A DNA stretch of 43,355 bases from DASPJL01 sp035628645. Lineage in GTDB: Bacteria; Bacteroidota; Bacteroidia; Cytophagales; Cyclobacteriaceae. A model generated the notes under the pieces. It saw only the letters and a program-made list of their open reading frames with translations, was not told the origin of the DNA and made no database searches. Each line of letters opens with the position of its first letter. Position 1 is the first letter of the stretch. The position numbers and the translations under genes were made by a program. Below, piece by piece: positions 33,678 through 42,590 of the stretch. Where the stretch lies: assembly GCA_035628645.1 (NCBI GenBank), contig DASPJL010000012.1, positions 1 to 43,355 on the forward strand. Direction: 5' to 3'.

Positions 33678-35567
33678 ATGAGAAGACTTAAGATTGCCGG
33701 AGCCGCCCTTAATCAAACCCCTATCGATTGGGCAAATAATATTTCCAACATTAAAGAGGCTATTGGCCTGGCTAAAGCCAATAACGTGGATATCCTTTGC
33801 TTACCAGAGCTTTGTATTACTGGCTATGGATGTGAAGATCTTTTTTTGAGCGATTGGCTTCCAGAAAAATCCATTGAAAAACTTTTAAATGAAGTGGTTC
33901 CTTATTGCAAGGGAATCGCGGTTTGTGTTGGGCTTCCAATGAAAGTTACGGGTCAAGTCTATAATAGCGTCTGTCTTATTAACGATGGAGAAATTTTAGG
34001 ATTTACTGCAAAACAGTTTTTGCCCAACGAGGGAGTCCATTACGAAAGAAGATGGTTTGCCCCCTGGCCTCATTCTATTGTTGAACAGATAGATATTATG
34101 GGAAATAAATTTGATTTTGGCGATGTGACCTATAATATCAGGGGAATAAATCTTGCTTTTGAAATTTGCGAAGATGCATGGCAGCCTATTAAAAATAGAC
34201 CGGGAATACGGCATTGCAAAAAATTGAATAAGCTCGATCTGATTTTAAACCCAAGCGCCAGTCATTTTGCTTTTGCAAAGTCGGAATTCCGATTAAATGA
34301 AATAGTGCTTAAAGGTTCAAAAGAATTTAATTGCACCTACCTCTATGCAAATCTTTTGGGTAATGAAGCCGGAAGGATGGTTTATGACGGCGATATAATG
34401 ATTGCTCAAAATGGCCAGCTTATAAAAAGAAATGATTGTCTCTCTTTTAAAAATATTGTTCTGGTCACTTCCGAAATTGATTTTGATGATCCTTTTAAAT
34501 CTGAAAAGTCATCAATTGAAATAGAAAAAAAGGAAAAGGAATATGAGTTCAGAAATGCTTTATCCCTTGCTCTTTTTGATTACCTGCGAAAGAGCCGAAG
34601 TCAGGGATTTGTATTGTCTCTAAGCGGTGGCGCGGATTCCACCACTTGTGCCGTAATGGTCTCCGAAATGGTAAAAAGAGGGGTTGAAGAGCTAGGAGTA
34701 AAGCAGTTTATTGAAAAGCTTGGTATCCAGTCTTTGAATTCTTTGATATGGACAGATCCTGAAGTTTTAAAAAAAATCACTTCAGCTATTCTTCATTGTG
34801 CATATCAATCTACTAAAAATTCTTCTGAAGACACCCTGATTTCTGCAAAGACGCTTGCGGATGAAATAGGCGCTTCTTTTTATCATTGGGGTATAGATGA
34901 AGAAGTGACGAGTTATTCAAATAAAATCAGTGAGGCTTTAAATATTGAATTGGGATGGAGTAAGTATGATATTGCCTTACAGAATATTCAAGCAAGGGCA
35001 AGGTCTCCAATTATTTGGATGTTGGCAAATATAAAGCATTGCTTGCTAATCACAACTTCAAACAGGAGTGAAGGAGATGTGGGATATGCCACAATGGATG
35101 GCGATACCTCCGGAAGTATTGCTCCAATAGCTGCTGTGGACAAACATTTTATTCAGCAATGGCTTATTTGGGCCGAAAAAATGTTAGGATATAAAAGCTT
35201 GAAGTTTGTTAACAATTTACAGCCCTCTGCAGAACTTCGTCCCCTGGAAAATGCTCAAACAGATGAATCGGACTTGATGCCTTATTTTATATTGGTTGAA
35301 ATTGAACGAATGGCGATAAGAGACCGATTGTCTCCAAAGGAAACCTTTGAGGCTTTGAAGATTAAAAATTTAGAGGAGAATGAGTTATTAAAGCAACACA
35401 TAATAAAATTTTATACCATGTGGTGCAGGAATCAGTGGAAAAGAGAACGTATTGCACTTTCTTTTCACCTGGATGAATTTAATGTCGATCCGAGAACCTG
35501 GTGTAGGTTTCCTATACTTTCAGGGAACTACAAGGAGGAACTGGAAGAACTTGTTAAGATTCAGTAG
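33678..35567 (+). CDS. nadE: Glutamine-dependent NAD+ synthetase
   Basis: This enzyme amidates nicotinic acid adenine dinucleotide to NAD+ using ammonia released from glutamine. The N-terminal nitrilase-type glutaminase domain has its full triad: E44 (LPELCITGYG), K112 (TAKQFLPNEG) and C164 (FEICEDAW). The C-terminal synthetase domain has the ATP pyrophosphatase loop SGGADS at 316-321 and TTSNRSEGDVGYAT and GDTSGSIAP motifs. The 629 residues match the long form. Its last seven bases overlap the convergent nuclease-like gene (shared tcagtag). Confidence 0.96.
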   Translation: MRRLKIAGAALNQTPIDWANNISNIKEAIGLAKANNVDILCLPELCITGYGCEDLFLSDWLPEKSIEKLLNEVVPYCKGIAVCVGLPMKVTGQVYNSVCLINDGEILGFTAKQFLPNEGVHYERRWFAPWPHSIVEQIDIMGNKFDFGDVTYNIRGINLAFEICEDAWQPIKNRPGIRHCKKLNKLDLILNPSASHFAFAKSEFRLNEIVLKGSKEFNCTYLYANLLGNEAGRMVYDGDIMIAQNGQLIKRNDCLSFKNIVLVTSEIDFDDPFKSEKSSIEIEKKEKEYEFRNALSLALFDYLRKSRSQGFVLSLSGGADSTTCAVMVSEMVKRGVEELGVKQFIEKLGIQSLNSLIWTDPEVLKKITSAILHCAYQSTKNSSEDTLISAKTLADEIGASFYHWGIDEEVTSYSNKISEALNIELGWSKYDIALQNIQARARSPIIWMLANIKHCLLITTSNRSEGDVGYATMDGDTSGSIAPIAAVDKHFIQQWLIWAEKMLGYKSLKFVNNLQPSAELRPLENAQTDESDLMPYFILVEIERMAIRDRLSPKETFEALKIKNLEENELLKQHIIKFYTMWCRNQWKRERIALSFHLDEFNVDPRTWCRFPILSGNYKEELEELVKIQ

Positions 35568-36070
35568 GAAGTTTTTGCTTCGTATCGGGTGATGTTTCTT
35601 TTATAGATCCACGGCGCAACAGGTGCTTTTGATTTCCACAACCCTTTTTCCAAAGATTTAGCTTTATCCTCTTTCTCAGACAAAGTTTGGATTTCTATAG
35701 TAAATTGAAGGCCTTTCTTAAAGTGCCAGGCTAATCCGGCCTCTACTAAGGCATAATTTAAGGTTTGATTGTTGGGAAGTACAAGAAAACCAGTTTCTAT
35801 GTCTTCCTCATTCTTGCCTTTAGGGATAAACTTTACTGTTTTTTTCAAACATAGTTTTTCAGTATACCTTCTGGCTTGTTCAAAGTATTCCTGTCCTGGT
35901 TCAGGTGAATCAACATTTGCAAGTCTTATACTGATGGTGTCCTTGTTGGAGGTTAATATTTGCAGTAAATCTCCTTCTTCTACTTTTATTACCTTCCCTT
36001 TTACTTCAGGTTGTCCTTGAACAATCCTTCCTAGTACAAGAACTAATAATAAAACAAAACATCTGACCAT
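35561..36070 (-). CDS. Exported staphylococcal-nuclease-fold protein, possibly inactive
   Basis: The start is set at the ATG of 36068-36070 because MVRCFVLLLVLVLG begins a signal peptide ending near VQGQ; the longer frame to 36112 adds 14 polar residues. The mature part has the thermonuclease fold order. In residue numbers from the 36112 Met, the metal ligands are retained as D48 (EEGD) and D68 (NVDSPE), with R63 and E71 equal to nuclease Arg35 and Glu43. The position expected to hold the second catalytic Arg (Arg87, usually in a YGR motif) reads TGF, so hydrolysis may be impaired. The later LNYALVEAGLAW segment fits the family. It overlaps the end of nadE. Confidence 0.85.
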   Translation of the reverse strand: MVRCFVLLLVLVLGRIVQGQPEVKGKVIKVEEGDLLQILTSNKDTISIRLANVDSPEPGQEYFEQARRYTEKLCLKKTVKFIPKGKNEEDIETGFLVLPNNQTLNYALVEAGLAWHFKKGLQFTIEIQTLSEKEDKAKSLEKGLWKSKAPVAPWIYKRNITRYEAKTSY

Positions 36071-36216
36071 TGTTGTATGAGATATATTCAAAAAAGAATT
36101 AAAATTATCCATTTTAATATCTAAAATATTGACTTATTTAAATCAATACTTTCTCATGTACTTTTATTGTTAATTTGCTCTTATTTGAAATTAAGCTTTT
36201 AGACCTGCTTCACGAT

Positions 36217-36224
36217 TACATTTG
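36217..36224 (+). promoter_or_regulatory. Candidate -7 element of the thioredoxin-like gene
   Basis: TACATTTG is an exact TAnnTTTG match 30 bases before the ATG at 36255. The nearest upstream TTTG is 29 bases away, too far for the standard spacing, so only the -7 box supports it. Confidence 0.35.
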
Positions 36225-36254
36225 TTTGATTAATTTTCACCCAAAATTAATGAT

Positions 36255-36809
36255 ATGGCACAAACTCCTTCTAATATGGTTGCTCTTGGGACAGCAGCGC
36301 CTGATTTTAAACTTGTAGATGTGGCTTCTGGAAACTTGTACCATTTGAAAGGGACTAATACAAAAAAGGCAACACTGATTATGTTTATTTGCAACCATTG
36401 TCCTTATGTTAAGCATGTGTTGGATGAATTGGTAAGAATAGGAAAAGAATATATTCCCAAAGGAATTAATGTTATAGCAATAAGCTCAAATGACTCGTCA
36501 AAATATCCTGAAGATGGCCCTGAGCAAATGAAAGCGCTGACATTGGAAAAGGATTTTTCCTTTCCTTATCTTTTAGATGAAATGCAGGAAGTCGCCAGAG
36601 CTTATGAAGCAGCTTGTACTCCTGATTTTTATATTTATGATTCTGACTTAAAACTTGTTTATCGAGGGCAGCTCGATTCTTCGAGACCTAAGAATGACAT
36701 TCCGGTTACTGGCAAAGATATAAGAAAAGCGTTGGAGGATATCCTTGAAGGTAGGGCCTTAGATAACAATCAGGTTCCAAGTATTGGATGCAATATTAAA
36801 TGGAAATGA
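36255..36809 (+). CDS. Thioredoxin-like (AhpC/TSA-type) redox protein
   Basis: This 184-residue protein has a thioredoxin fold with the redox pair C46-x-x-C49 (CNHCPYVKH) after a beta strand ATLIMFI. The GTAAPDFKL opening, the DGPEQMKALTLEKDFSFPYLLD segment and the cis-Pro region ACTPDFYIYD are typical of the family found widely in Bacteroidota and others. There is no signal peptide, so it is cytoplasmic. The partner is unknown; the low-polarity CNHC active site differs from thioredoxin CGPC, so it may be a peroxidase-like or disulfide-handling protein. Its stop (TGA) is back to back with the stop of the next, convergent gene. Confidence 0.92.
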   Translation: MAQTPSNMVALGTAAPDFKLVDVASGNLYHLKGTNTKKATLIMFICNHCPYVKHVLDELVRIGKEYIPKGINVIAISSNDSSKYPEDGPEQMKALTLEKDFSFPYLLDEMQEVARAYEAACTPDFYIYDSDLKLVYRGQLDSSRPKNDIPVTGKDIRKALEDILEGRALDNNQVPSIGCNIKWK

Positions 36810-37472
36810 TCAGGATTTTGCAATCGAGATTAATTCGTCTGATTTAATTATTTGTACGCCTTCTTTTTTACTTTTTGCAGCTTTTAATAAAGCCTTGGCA
36901 ATAAGCCCGGCTTCTATTGGCGTGTATCTTTTTAATGGACCTGAAAAAATGAATGCCAGATATTTAGCAAGTAATTGAAATGTTTTTTCAAAGGGTCTGT
37001 TTTCTATTCTTTCTCCTATAATTAACGATGGACGTGCAATATTGATGAGCTTGAATTTTAATGAACTTAAAGCTTCTTCCGCTTCTCCTTTAACCTCATT
37101 GTAGAAGAAAATGGACTTTTTATTTGCACCCATTGCTGAAACCAGGTTAAATGACCTTGAATTATTCTCTGAAGCAATAGTAGCAAGGTTTACAACATAA
37201 GTGAAGTCTACTTTGTGAAAATTCTGCTTAGACCCAGCCTTTTTCATTGTAGTACCTAAACAACAAAATATGTCGTCTGCTTTAAGTTTTTCCTTATGTT
37301 CTTCCAGATGGTCAAAGTTAAAGGAATGCTGGACTACCTTTTGAGAGGCAGTTATAATAGGTTTTCTCGTAATTACTATTATTTCATTGTATTCCGGGTC
37401 TTCTTCAAGGAGTTTCAAAAGGTGACCTCCAACTAATCCGGTTGCTCCTGCTATAAGCGCTTTTCCTGGCAT
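36810..37472 (-). CDS. NAD(P)-binding Rossmann-fold protein, HTATIP2-like
   Basis: The 220 residues form an atypical short-chain dehydrogenase fold. The dinucleotide-binding motif GATGLVGGHLLKLL lies at residues 8-21, with ITRKP ending the second strand. CCLGTTMKKAGSK and VDFTYVVNLA follow, and YNEVKGEAEEAL supplies the YxxxK-type catalytic pair. It matches the oxidoreductase group related to human HTATIP2 and YbjT; substrates are unknown. No other biosynthetic genes are beside it. Its stop codon directly abuts that of the thioredoxin-like gene, and the upstream 180-base gap separates it from a divergent gene. Confidence 0.88.
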   Translation of the reverse strand: MPGKALIAGATGLVGGHLLKLLEEDPEYNEIIVITRKPIITASQKVVQHSFNFDHLEEHKEKLKADDIFCCLGTTMKKAGSKQNFHKVDFTYVVNLATIASENNSRSFNLVSAMGANKKSIFFYNEVKGEAEEALSSLKFKLINIARPSLIIGERIENRPFEKTFQLLAKYLAFIFSGPLKRYTPIEAGLIAKALLKAAKSKKEGVQIIKSDELISIAKS

Positions 37473-37652
37473 CTTAACAAAGGTTTAAACCAAAATTGTA
37501 TAGCCTTAATCAATCTGGCGGTAAAAAAGTAAGTAAATGCTGAATGATTAAACTTATATAGGAATCGAATTTTAATAAAAAGTTGAAATAAAATCAGATT
37601 TTTGCACAATAATGGCACTGTCCTTACCTTTTTTCTGACTTTGTAAACCCTA

Positions 37653-37952
37653 ATGAACACATTTGCTCCCATATTGATTTCTGAGAATGCGCTTATCGAA
37701 ATCAAGAAAATAATAAGTTTAAAAAACATCCCTGTTAACTATGGATTGAGAGTCGGAGTGAAAGGAGCGGGGTGTGCGGGTGTTTCTTATTTGATTGGTT
37801 TTGACAATAAAAAAGAAACAGATGAAGAATATTTAATTGATGGAATATCGGTTTTTATTGAAAAAAAACACTTTATGTATGTAATAGGGCTAAAAGTTGA
37901 TTTTGTAAATGAAGCAGAACAAAGGGGTTTTGTCTTTGTAAATGAAAAATAG
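37653..37952 (+). CDS. A-type Fe-S carrier (IscA/HesB) homologue lacking the C-terminal Cys pair
   Basis: A-type carriers deliver iron-sulfur clusters to apoproteins and use three cysteines, one in the GGCSG loop and a C-terminal CGC pair. This 99-residue protein keeps the fold (SENALIEIKK; LRVGVKGAGCAGVSYLIGFD with C41; DGISVFIEKKHFMYVIG; GFVFVNEK) but ends at GFVFVNEK, just where the usual tail with CGC begins. No CGC coding stretch was found after the stop, so a recent frameshift is unlikely. It may bind a cluster or iron by dimer cysteines only, or do something else. It is flanked by unrelated genes; no isc/suf operon is nearby. Confidence 0.85.
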   Translation: MNTFAPILISENALIEIKKIISLKNIPVNYGLRVGVKGAGCAGVSYLIGFDNKKETDEEYLIDGISVFIEKKHFMYVIGLKVDFVNEAEQRGFVFVNEK

Positions 37953-37968
37953 AATTGAGCGATCAAGG

Positions 37969-38712
37969 TTAAATCATTTCCATCTGCTCTTCTGTAACAT
38001 CAATATTATGATAAACTTTTTGAACGTCATCATCATCCTCCAGGTGTTCAATAAGTTTCATGACTTTTAGGAAGGCTTCATCCTCCAGTTTGACTAAGGT
38101 ATTAGGAACCCTTTGAAGCTCTGCGCTTTCTGATTCAATGCTCAAGGACTCTAAAACTTTGTGAGTTTTTCCAAAATCTTCCAATGCGCACGTAATATGA
38201 ATATAATTGTCTTCAACGGCAACATCCTCAGCACCTGCATCTATCATATTTAAAGTGAAATCTTCTTCGTTAAATTCTTCTGGAACAGGTATAGTGAAAA
38301 TTCCCTTTCTTGTAAAAATGAACTGTAACGAACCGTTAGTACCCAGATTTCCTCCATATTTATTGAAGGTGGCCCTTACGTTTTGAACAGTTCGGTTGAT
38401 GTTATCGGTAGTACATTCAACAAAAACAGCTACACCGTGTGAGGCATAGCCTTCATAAGTAGTTTCAATATAAGAATCTGCATCGGCGCCGGCGTTTTTC
38501 TTGATTGCCCTGTCGATGTTATCCTTCGGCATATTTACTCCTTTGGCATTTTGAATTGCCAGTCTTAACCTGGGGTTGCCGTCAGGGTCAGGCCCCCCTT
38601 CTTTTACTGCAATAGAAATTTCTTTTATGACTTTTGTGAAAATTTTACCTCGCTTTGAATCAAGCGCGCCCTTTTTCCTTTTGATGGTCGACCACTTACT
38701 ATGTCCTGACAT
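37969..38712 (-). CDS. yebC: YebC/PmpR family regulator
   Basis: The 247-residue protein is full length. The N-terminus MSGHSKWSTIKRKKGALD is the near-invariant family signature, followed by GPDPDGNPRLRLAIQNAKG, VNMPKDNIDRAIKK and the acidic second and third domains (GTNGSLQFIF; LEDDDDVQKVYHNID). YebC proteins were first described as DNA-binding regulators; recent work on some members points to a role at ribosomes stalled on proline stretches. Which applies here cannot be read. It converges on the IscA-like gene with a 16-base gap, and no terminator was seen between them. Confidence 0.96.
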   Translation of the reverse strand: MSGHSKWSTIKRKKGALDSKRGKIFTKVIKEISIAVKEGGPDPDGNPRLRLAIQNAKGVNMPKDNIDRAIKKNAGADADSYIETTYEGYASHGVAVFVECTTDNINRTVQNVRATFNKYGGNLGTNGSLQFIFTRKGIFTIPVPEEFNEEDFTLNMIDAGAEDVAVEDNYIHITCALEDFGKTHKVLESLSIESESAELQRVPNTLVKLEDEAFLKVMKLIEHLEDDDDVQKVYHNIDVTEEQMEMI

Positions 38713-38990
38713 ATTCTAATAATTTATAGATTTCTATTAGATAAGTTTAACAACTACAAAATAAGAAGATTATCAGTAAAATGTATATAATACAATGCCA
38801 TTCCTCATTTTTTTTCTCCACAACTTAATATTTTTGATTTAAATTGATTTTCATGAAAATATTAGGATGTACATTTCGGTTAATGTAAGGATTCCCAAAA
38901 AGTATCAGGACAATTAGTGATAGTTAAAAAATAAACAAGTTTCAGTGAGTTTCCCGAACCTCGAATCTAATACCCCAAACCCGTTGACAA

Positions 38991-39725
38991 ATGAAGATAT
39001 TAGGAATTATTCCAGCCCGTTATGCATCCTCCCGTTTTCCTGCCAAGGCTTTAGCTGACATAAAAGGAAAAACAATGATAAGGAGGGTTTATGAGCAGGC
39101 GGAGAAGGCTTCCTCTCTTCATAAAGTAGTAGTGGCTACTGATCATCAGGATATATATGATCATGTAAAAACTTTTGGAGGAGAGGTTGTGATGACCTCT
39201 GTCGCACATCAAAGTGGAACAGACAGATGTGCCGAAGTCCTGGATACTTTATCAGGTTTTGATTATGTTGTTAATATTCAGGGCGATGAACCATTTATTG
39301 ACCCTGTGCAGATTGATACGTTAACAAATTCGCTAGACGGTATTGTCCAAATTGCATCCCTTTGTATTCAGATTAAAGATGAAGAGGTATTATTTTCTGC
39401 TAATGCGGTGAAGGTGATCTTTAATAAAGCTGGAAATGCAATTTATTTTAGCCGAAATCCAATTCCTTATAATAGAAGTTTCCCTCATAATGAATGGTTA
39501 AACCATCATTCCTATTACAAACATATTGGAATGTATGCCTATAGAAGCGATATCCTTAAGGATATAACACTTTTGCTGCAATCAAGTCTGGAGACCGCAG
39601 AATCACTGGAGCAACTTAGGTGGATTGAAAATGGTTACAAAGTAAAAATGGAAGTATCATCCATTGACAGCCCTGGTATTGATACTCCGGATGATTTAAA
39701 AAGAGCTATTGAAACTTATTTTTAA
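38991..39725 (+). CDS. kdsB: 3-deoxy-manno-octulosonate cytidylyltransferase
   Basis: KdsB activates Kdo as CMP-Kdo for lipopolysaccharide inner core assembly in the cytoplasm. The 244-residue protein shows IPARYASSRFPAKALADI at residues 6-23 (nucleotide-binding P-loop region), VVATDH, SGTDRCAEV, and NIQGDEPFIDP with the metal-binding Asp. YFSRNPIPYNR and HIGMYAYR follow, all family hallmarks. It implies a lipid A-core LPS. The upstream 278-base spacer holds a perfect 14-bp palindrome, ATTTTCATGAAAAT (38847-38860), but no clear promoter. No other LPS genes are in view. Confidence 0.97.
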   Translation: MKILGIIPARYASSRFPAKALADIKGKTMIRRVYEQAEKASSLHKVVVATDHQDIYDHVKTFGGEVVMTSVAHQSGTDRCAEVLDTLSGFDYVVNIQGDEPFIDPVQIDTLTNSLDGIVQIASLCIQIKDEEVLFSANAVKVIFNKAGNAIYFSRNPIPYNRSFPHNEWLNHHSYYKHIGMYAYRSDILKDITLLLQSSLETAESLEQLRWIENGYKVKMEVSSIDSPGIDTPDDLKRAIETYF

Positions 39726-39756
39726 TTAAGCAATTGCTTTAGGAACAAAAGAAGGC

Positions 39757-40119
39757 TTAATCCTGAAATTCCTTTCGTGTAAAAAATTCCCTGAATAAAT
39801 GACCGGTCAAAGCGGAAAACCCTGCGGCTATTCCGCCGACCAGACCAGTGATTAAAATCAGGTAAGAGGTGTTAGGAAGTTTGAAGATTTGTGCCACCTT
39901 TACTGTCAGGATGGACGATGTCTGGGTATCTACATAATATGCATAAGCTATCCATAATATCCCAACGCCTAAAAAACTGCTGAAAAAGGATATGGACCTT
40001 GTACTGTATGCAAAGAAGGCGACAACAAAGCAAGCGATCATTAATCCCCACCAAGGTAAGAGTATTTGTATTATAGCAGTAAGAATGATTATTATAAAGG
40101 TCTGTAACAGGAATTTCAT
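39757..40119 (-). CDS. Small integral membrane protein of unknown function
   Basis: From the ATG at 40117-40119 the product has 120 residues and about four hydrophobic segments (near FLLQTFIIIILTAIIQIL, LMIACFVVAFFAY, SFLGVGILWIAYAYYV and YLILITGLVGGIAAGF). It lies in the cytoplasmic membrane. The frame extends to a GTG at 40155 that overlaps the upstream stop codon, but the extra residues are polar and unlike a membrane start. It lies 35 bases after the penicillin-acylase-like gene on the same strand and is probably co-transcribed with it. No family is recognised. Confidence 0.75.
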   Translation of the reverse strand: MKFLLQTFIIIILTAIIQILLPWWGLMIACFVVAFFAYSTRSISFFSSFLGVGILWIAYAYYVDTQTSSILTVKVAQIFKLPNTSYLILITGLVGGIAAGFSALTGHLFREFFTRKEFQD

Positions 40120-40154
40120 TTTATAAAAGTTTGAAAAGGAACAAGTGTTAAGCA

Positions 40155-42590
40155 CTAAGGTCTATTAATGGATTGAGTAAAAACTATTTCCTTAGATTTA
40201 TCTTTATCATTATGTAAAAAGACCAGATTATAGTATTTTCCATTTGCCCAGGTATCAATAAAATTGTCATAATATGGACTGCCAGGGTTGCCTGATTGTC
40301 CGCCGGGATATACGCCATAAGCTTCAATTTCTTCACCAAGCTGAACGATCATTCTCCAGGACGGGCCATGGTCAGTTCCGATCGCGTTCACTATCCCTTT
40401 ATTTCCTCCAACCATTAACGTGTCCGTATGAAAGGCATTTATCGGTCTAAGTAGATGCCGTATTCTGGTTGCTTTGAAAGTTGACCAGGCCAAATTTTCG
40501 ATCGAATGTTCTTTTTTGATTTTTTCGATCTTCTTTACCGCGCCTTTGAAGGATTGAGTAATGAGGTCAAATGCATTTTCCCGTGCAGAGGTTTCACTAA
40601 TATTAAATATAAAATGTTGAGGATTATTTTTTATCAATTTGATTGTTGTAAAAAACTCAGGGTAGGGAAGTGGAATGGTGCTGGTATTTATTTCGTCCCA
40701 TATTTTTACAAATAAAGTATCCCACAAAACTTGATAAACCGGTGCGGCCAATGATTCTTTTGTATTTATGAAATCCCATTGCTGAAGAATATTATAGTAC
40801 TCCCTTTCCACCTTGCTTAAGTTTTCTTTTTCTAAGTGGGATAACATAATCGGAAGGCTTTCTGAAGCCATCAGATTAAAGTTATCATTTTGAAGAGACA
40901 TAAAATCCTCTACAGAGAGACTGTCTTTTGTTCTTAACACATTATTAATTCTTCTGTTTCGATAGTATTCAAAATCTCCTTCAAAAGCATTATAGGGATA
41001 AGTGCTATCTACAGGATGTTGATTGGCAGAGCTTACAAAATTTCTTGGCGGATTTAAGACGTGAGGTGAGTGTTCAAAAGGAATGTATGTCTGCCAGGTA
41101 TTTTCCTTTTGAGTACCCTCCATCAAAAACCTGCCCTGATCTTTCCATTTGACGGGAAACTTCCCTGCTATCCACATTGCAATATCTCCTGATGCAGAAG
41201 CAAATACAAAATTTTGCGCCGGACAAGAATAATATTTTAATGCATCAACATACTGATCATAATTTTTGGCCCTGTTTAAATAATAGAAAGTAAGAATTTC
41301 TAATGAAGGATCATGGGCAAGCCATCGAAGAGCATAACCGAAAGTTTCATTTTTATGATAAAAATTCTGATCATACACAACAGGACCATGAATCGTATAA
41401 TATACAGTATCATAAAAAGAAGGCTGACCTTTTATTTTAATTTCTTCAATTACCTTTCTGGTTTTCAGCCATTCATTTTCGTATTTGTATTCGCTCTTAT
41501 TTATGTCTTTAAAATTAATCTTATACCAGTCTTTAACATATCTTCCTGCATTTGTTACCCCCCAGGAAATAGAGTCATTAAATCCAATGATTACCCCCGG
41601 AGCCCCGGGTAGAGAGGCACCATATACATTTAAGCCCTTATTGTTAAGTTGAATTTCGTACCATACTGAGGGAAGATTCAGGCCTAAATGAGGGTCATTA
41701 GCTAAAATTGGTTTTCCACTAAGGGTTTTTGCCCCCGAAACCGCCCAATTATTGCTGCCATTATCAGGGTTAGGGGGCGTAAGTGTAGAACGGGGATTGG
41801 TAAAAGTATCTACAACACGTTCAGAAGGTGGGGCAGGGGCAGGAATGGCTTCGAAATTCCAGGGAGTTCCTTCAGGAATAATCGGATCTTCAGCAGCCGT
41901 GGCATTTTCAGCATACAACAAGTCGAAAGTTGCTTTATCAAATGTTTTTATGGCGTTAGTGAATTTTAGATCATTATCATACCCTGCCAGATCTTTTGCC
42001 ATATACTTAAGCAAAAGACATGTTTTTAATGGACTCCATTCTTCCGGCTTATAGTCCAGGATCTTATATTCTAATGGCAGGTCTTTGTAGGATAGGGAAT
42101 TTAGATAATGATTAAACCCATCTGAATAAGCCTTTAACATCAAAGATGCCACGGAGTCGGCCATTGCTATCTTTAAAGCATTTTCAGCGCCGTAAACCAT
42201 GCCTTGTCTGCGCTGTTCCCGATCCACAGAAAGAAGTGTAGGCCCAAGGATTTCAGCAAGCCTTCCTGAAGCAAACATGGTCTGTGTTTCCATTTGCCAG
42301 AGACGATGCTGAGCAGTGACAAAGCCTTGTGCAAAATAAAGATCGTAATCATTAGTTGCAAAAATGTGGGGAACCAGGCGTTCATCAAATTTAATTTGCA
42401 CGGCGTCGCTTATTTTGGAAGAGGTAATTTCAGCATTGAAAGCCACGGTGGTGGATTCTGCATTTTGCCAGAATCCATTAAAAGGATCCAAGAATTTGCC
42501 AAGGGGTGGAGTTGCTCCCCATTTAAAATTAAGAATGAAAAAGATGGACAAAGTAACAAGTGCTACAAGAAAAAATCGAATTATTTTCAT
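40155..42590 (-). CDS. Penicillin acylase family (Ntn) hydrolase
   Basis: These proteins are exported as one chain and cut themselves into two subunits, exposing an N-terminal Ser nucleophile; known members hydrolyse amide bonds in beta-lactams or N-acyl homoserine lactones. The 811-residue protein has an N-terminal hydrophobic segment (residues 4-21), then an alpha-chain-like part with VPHIFATNDYDLYFAQGFVTAQHRLWQME (residues 73-101 in two blocks). The cleavage site NPDNGSNNWAVSG predicts Ser279 as nucleophile, and ANDPHLGL follows. The later SSANQ holds the catalytic Asn. The substrate is unknown; in Bacteroidota it may degrade quorum signals or recycle acyl amino acids. The signal segment has no clear cleavage site, so it could stay anchored. 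Confidence 0.93.
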   Translation of the reverse strand: MKIIRFFLVALVTLSIFFILNFKWGATPPLGKFLDPFNGFWQNAESTTVAFNAEITSSKISDAVQIKFDERLVPHIFATNDYDLYFAQGFVTAQHRLWQMETQTMFASGRLAEILGPTLLSVDREQRRQGMVYGAENALKIAMADSVASLMLKAYSDGFNHYLNSLSYKDLPLEYKILDYKPEEWSPLKTCLLLKYMAKDLAGYDNDLKFTNAIKTFDKATFDLLYAENATAAEDPIIPEGTPWNFEAIPAPAPPSERVVDTFTNPRSTLTPPNPDNGSNNWAVSGAKTLSGKPILANDPHLGLNLPSVWYEIQLNNKGLNVYGASLPGAPGVIIGFNDSISWGVTNAGRYVKDWYKINFKDINKSEYKYENEWLKTRKVIEEIKIKGQPSFYDTVYYTIHGPVVYDQNFYHKNETFGYALRWLAHDPSLEILTFYYLNRAKNYDQYVDALKYYSCPAQNFVFASASGDIAMWIAGKFPVKWKDQGRFLMEGTQKENTWQTYIPFEHSPHVLNPPRNFVSSANQHPVDSTYPYNAFEGDFEYYRNRRINNVLRTKDSLSVEDFMSLQNDNFNLMASESLPIMLSHLEKENLSKVEREYYNILQQWDFINTKESLAAPVYQVLWDTLFVKIWDEINTSTIPLPYPEFFTTIKLIKNNPQHFIFNISETSARENAFDLITQSFKGAVKKIEKIKKEHSIENLAWSTFKATRIRHLLRPINAFHTDTLMVGGNKGIVNAIGTDHGPSWRMIVQLGEEIEAYGVYPGGQSGNPGSPYYDNFIDTWANGKYYNLVFLHNDKDKSKEIVFTQSINRP

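Noticed and set aside
40155..42590. Beta-lactam resistance or penicillin-acylase activity
   Set aside because: The family is broad and substrates vary; the sequence does not show specificity for penicillin.
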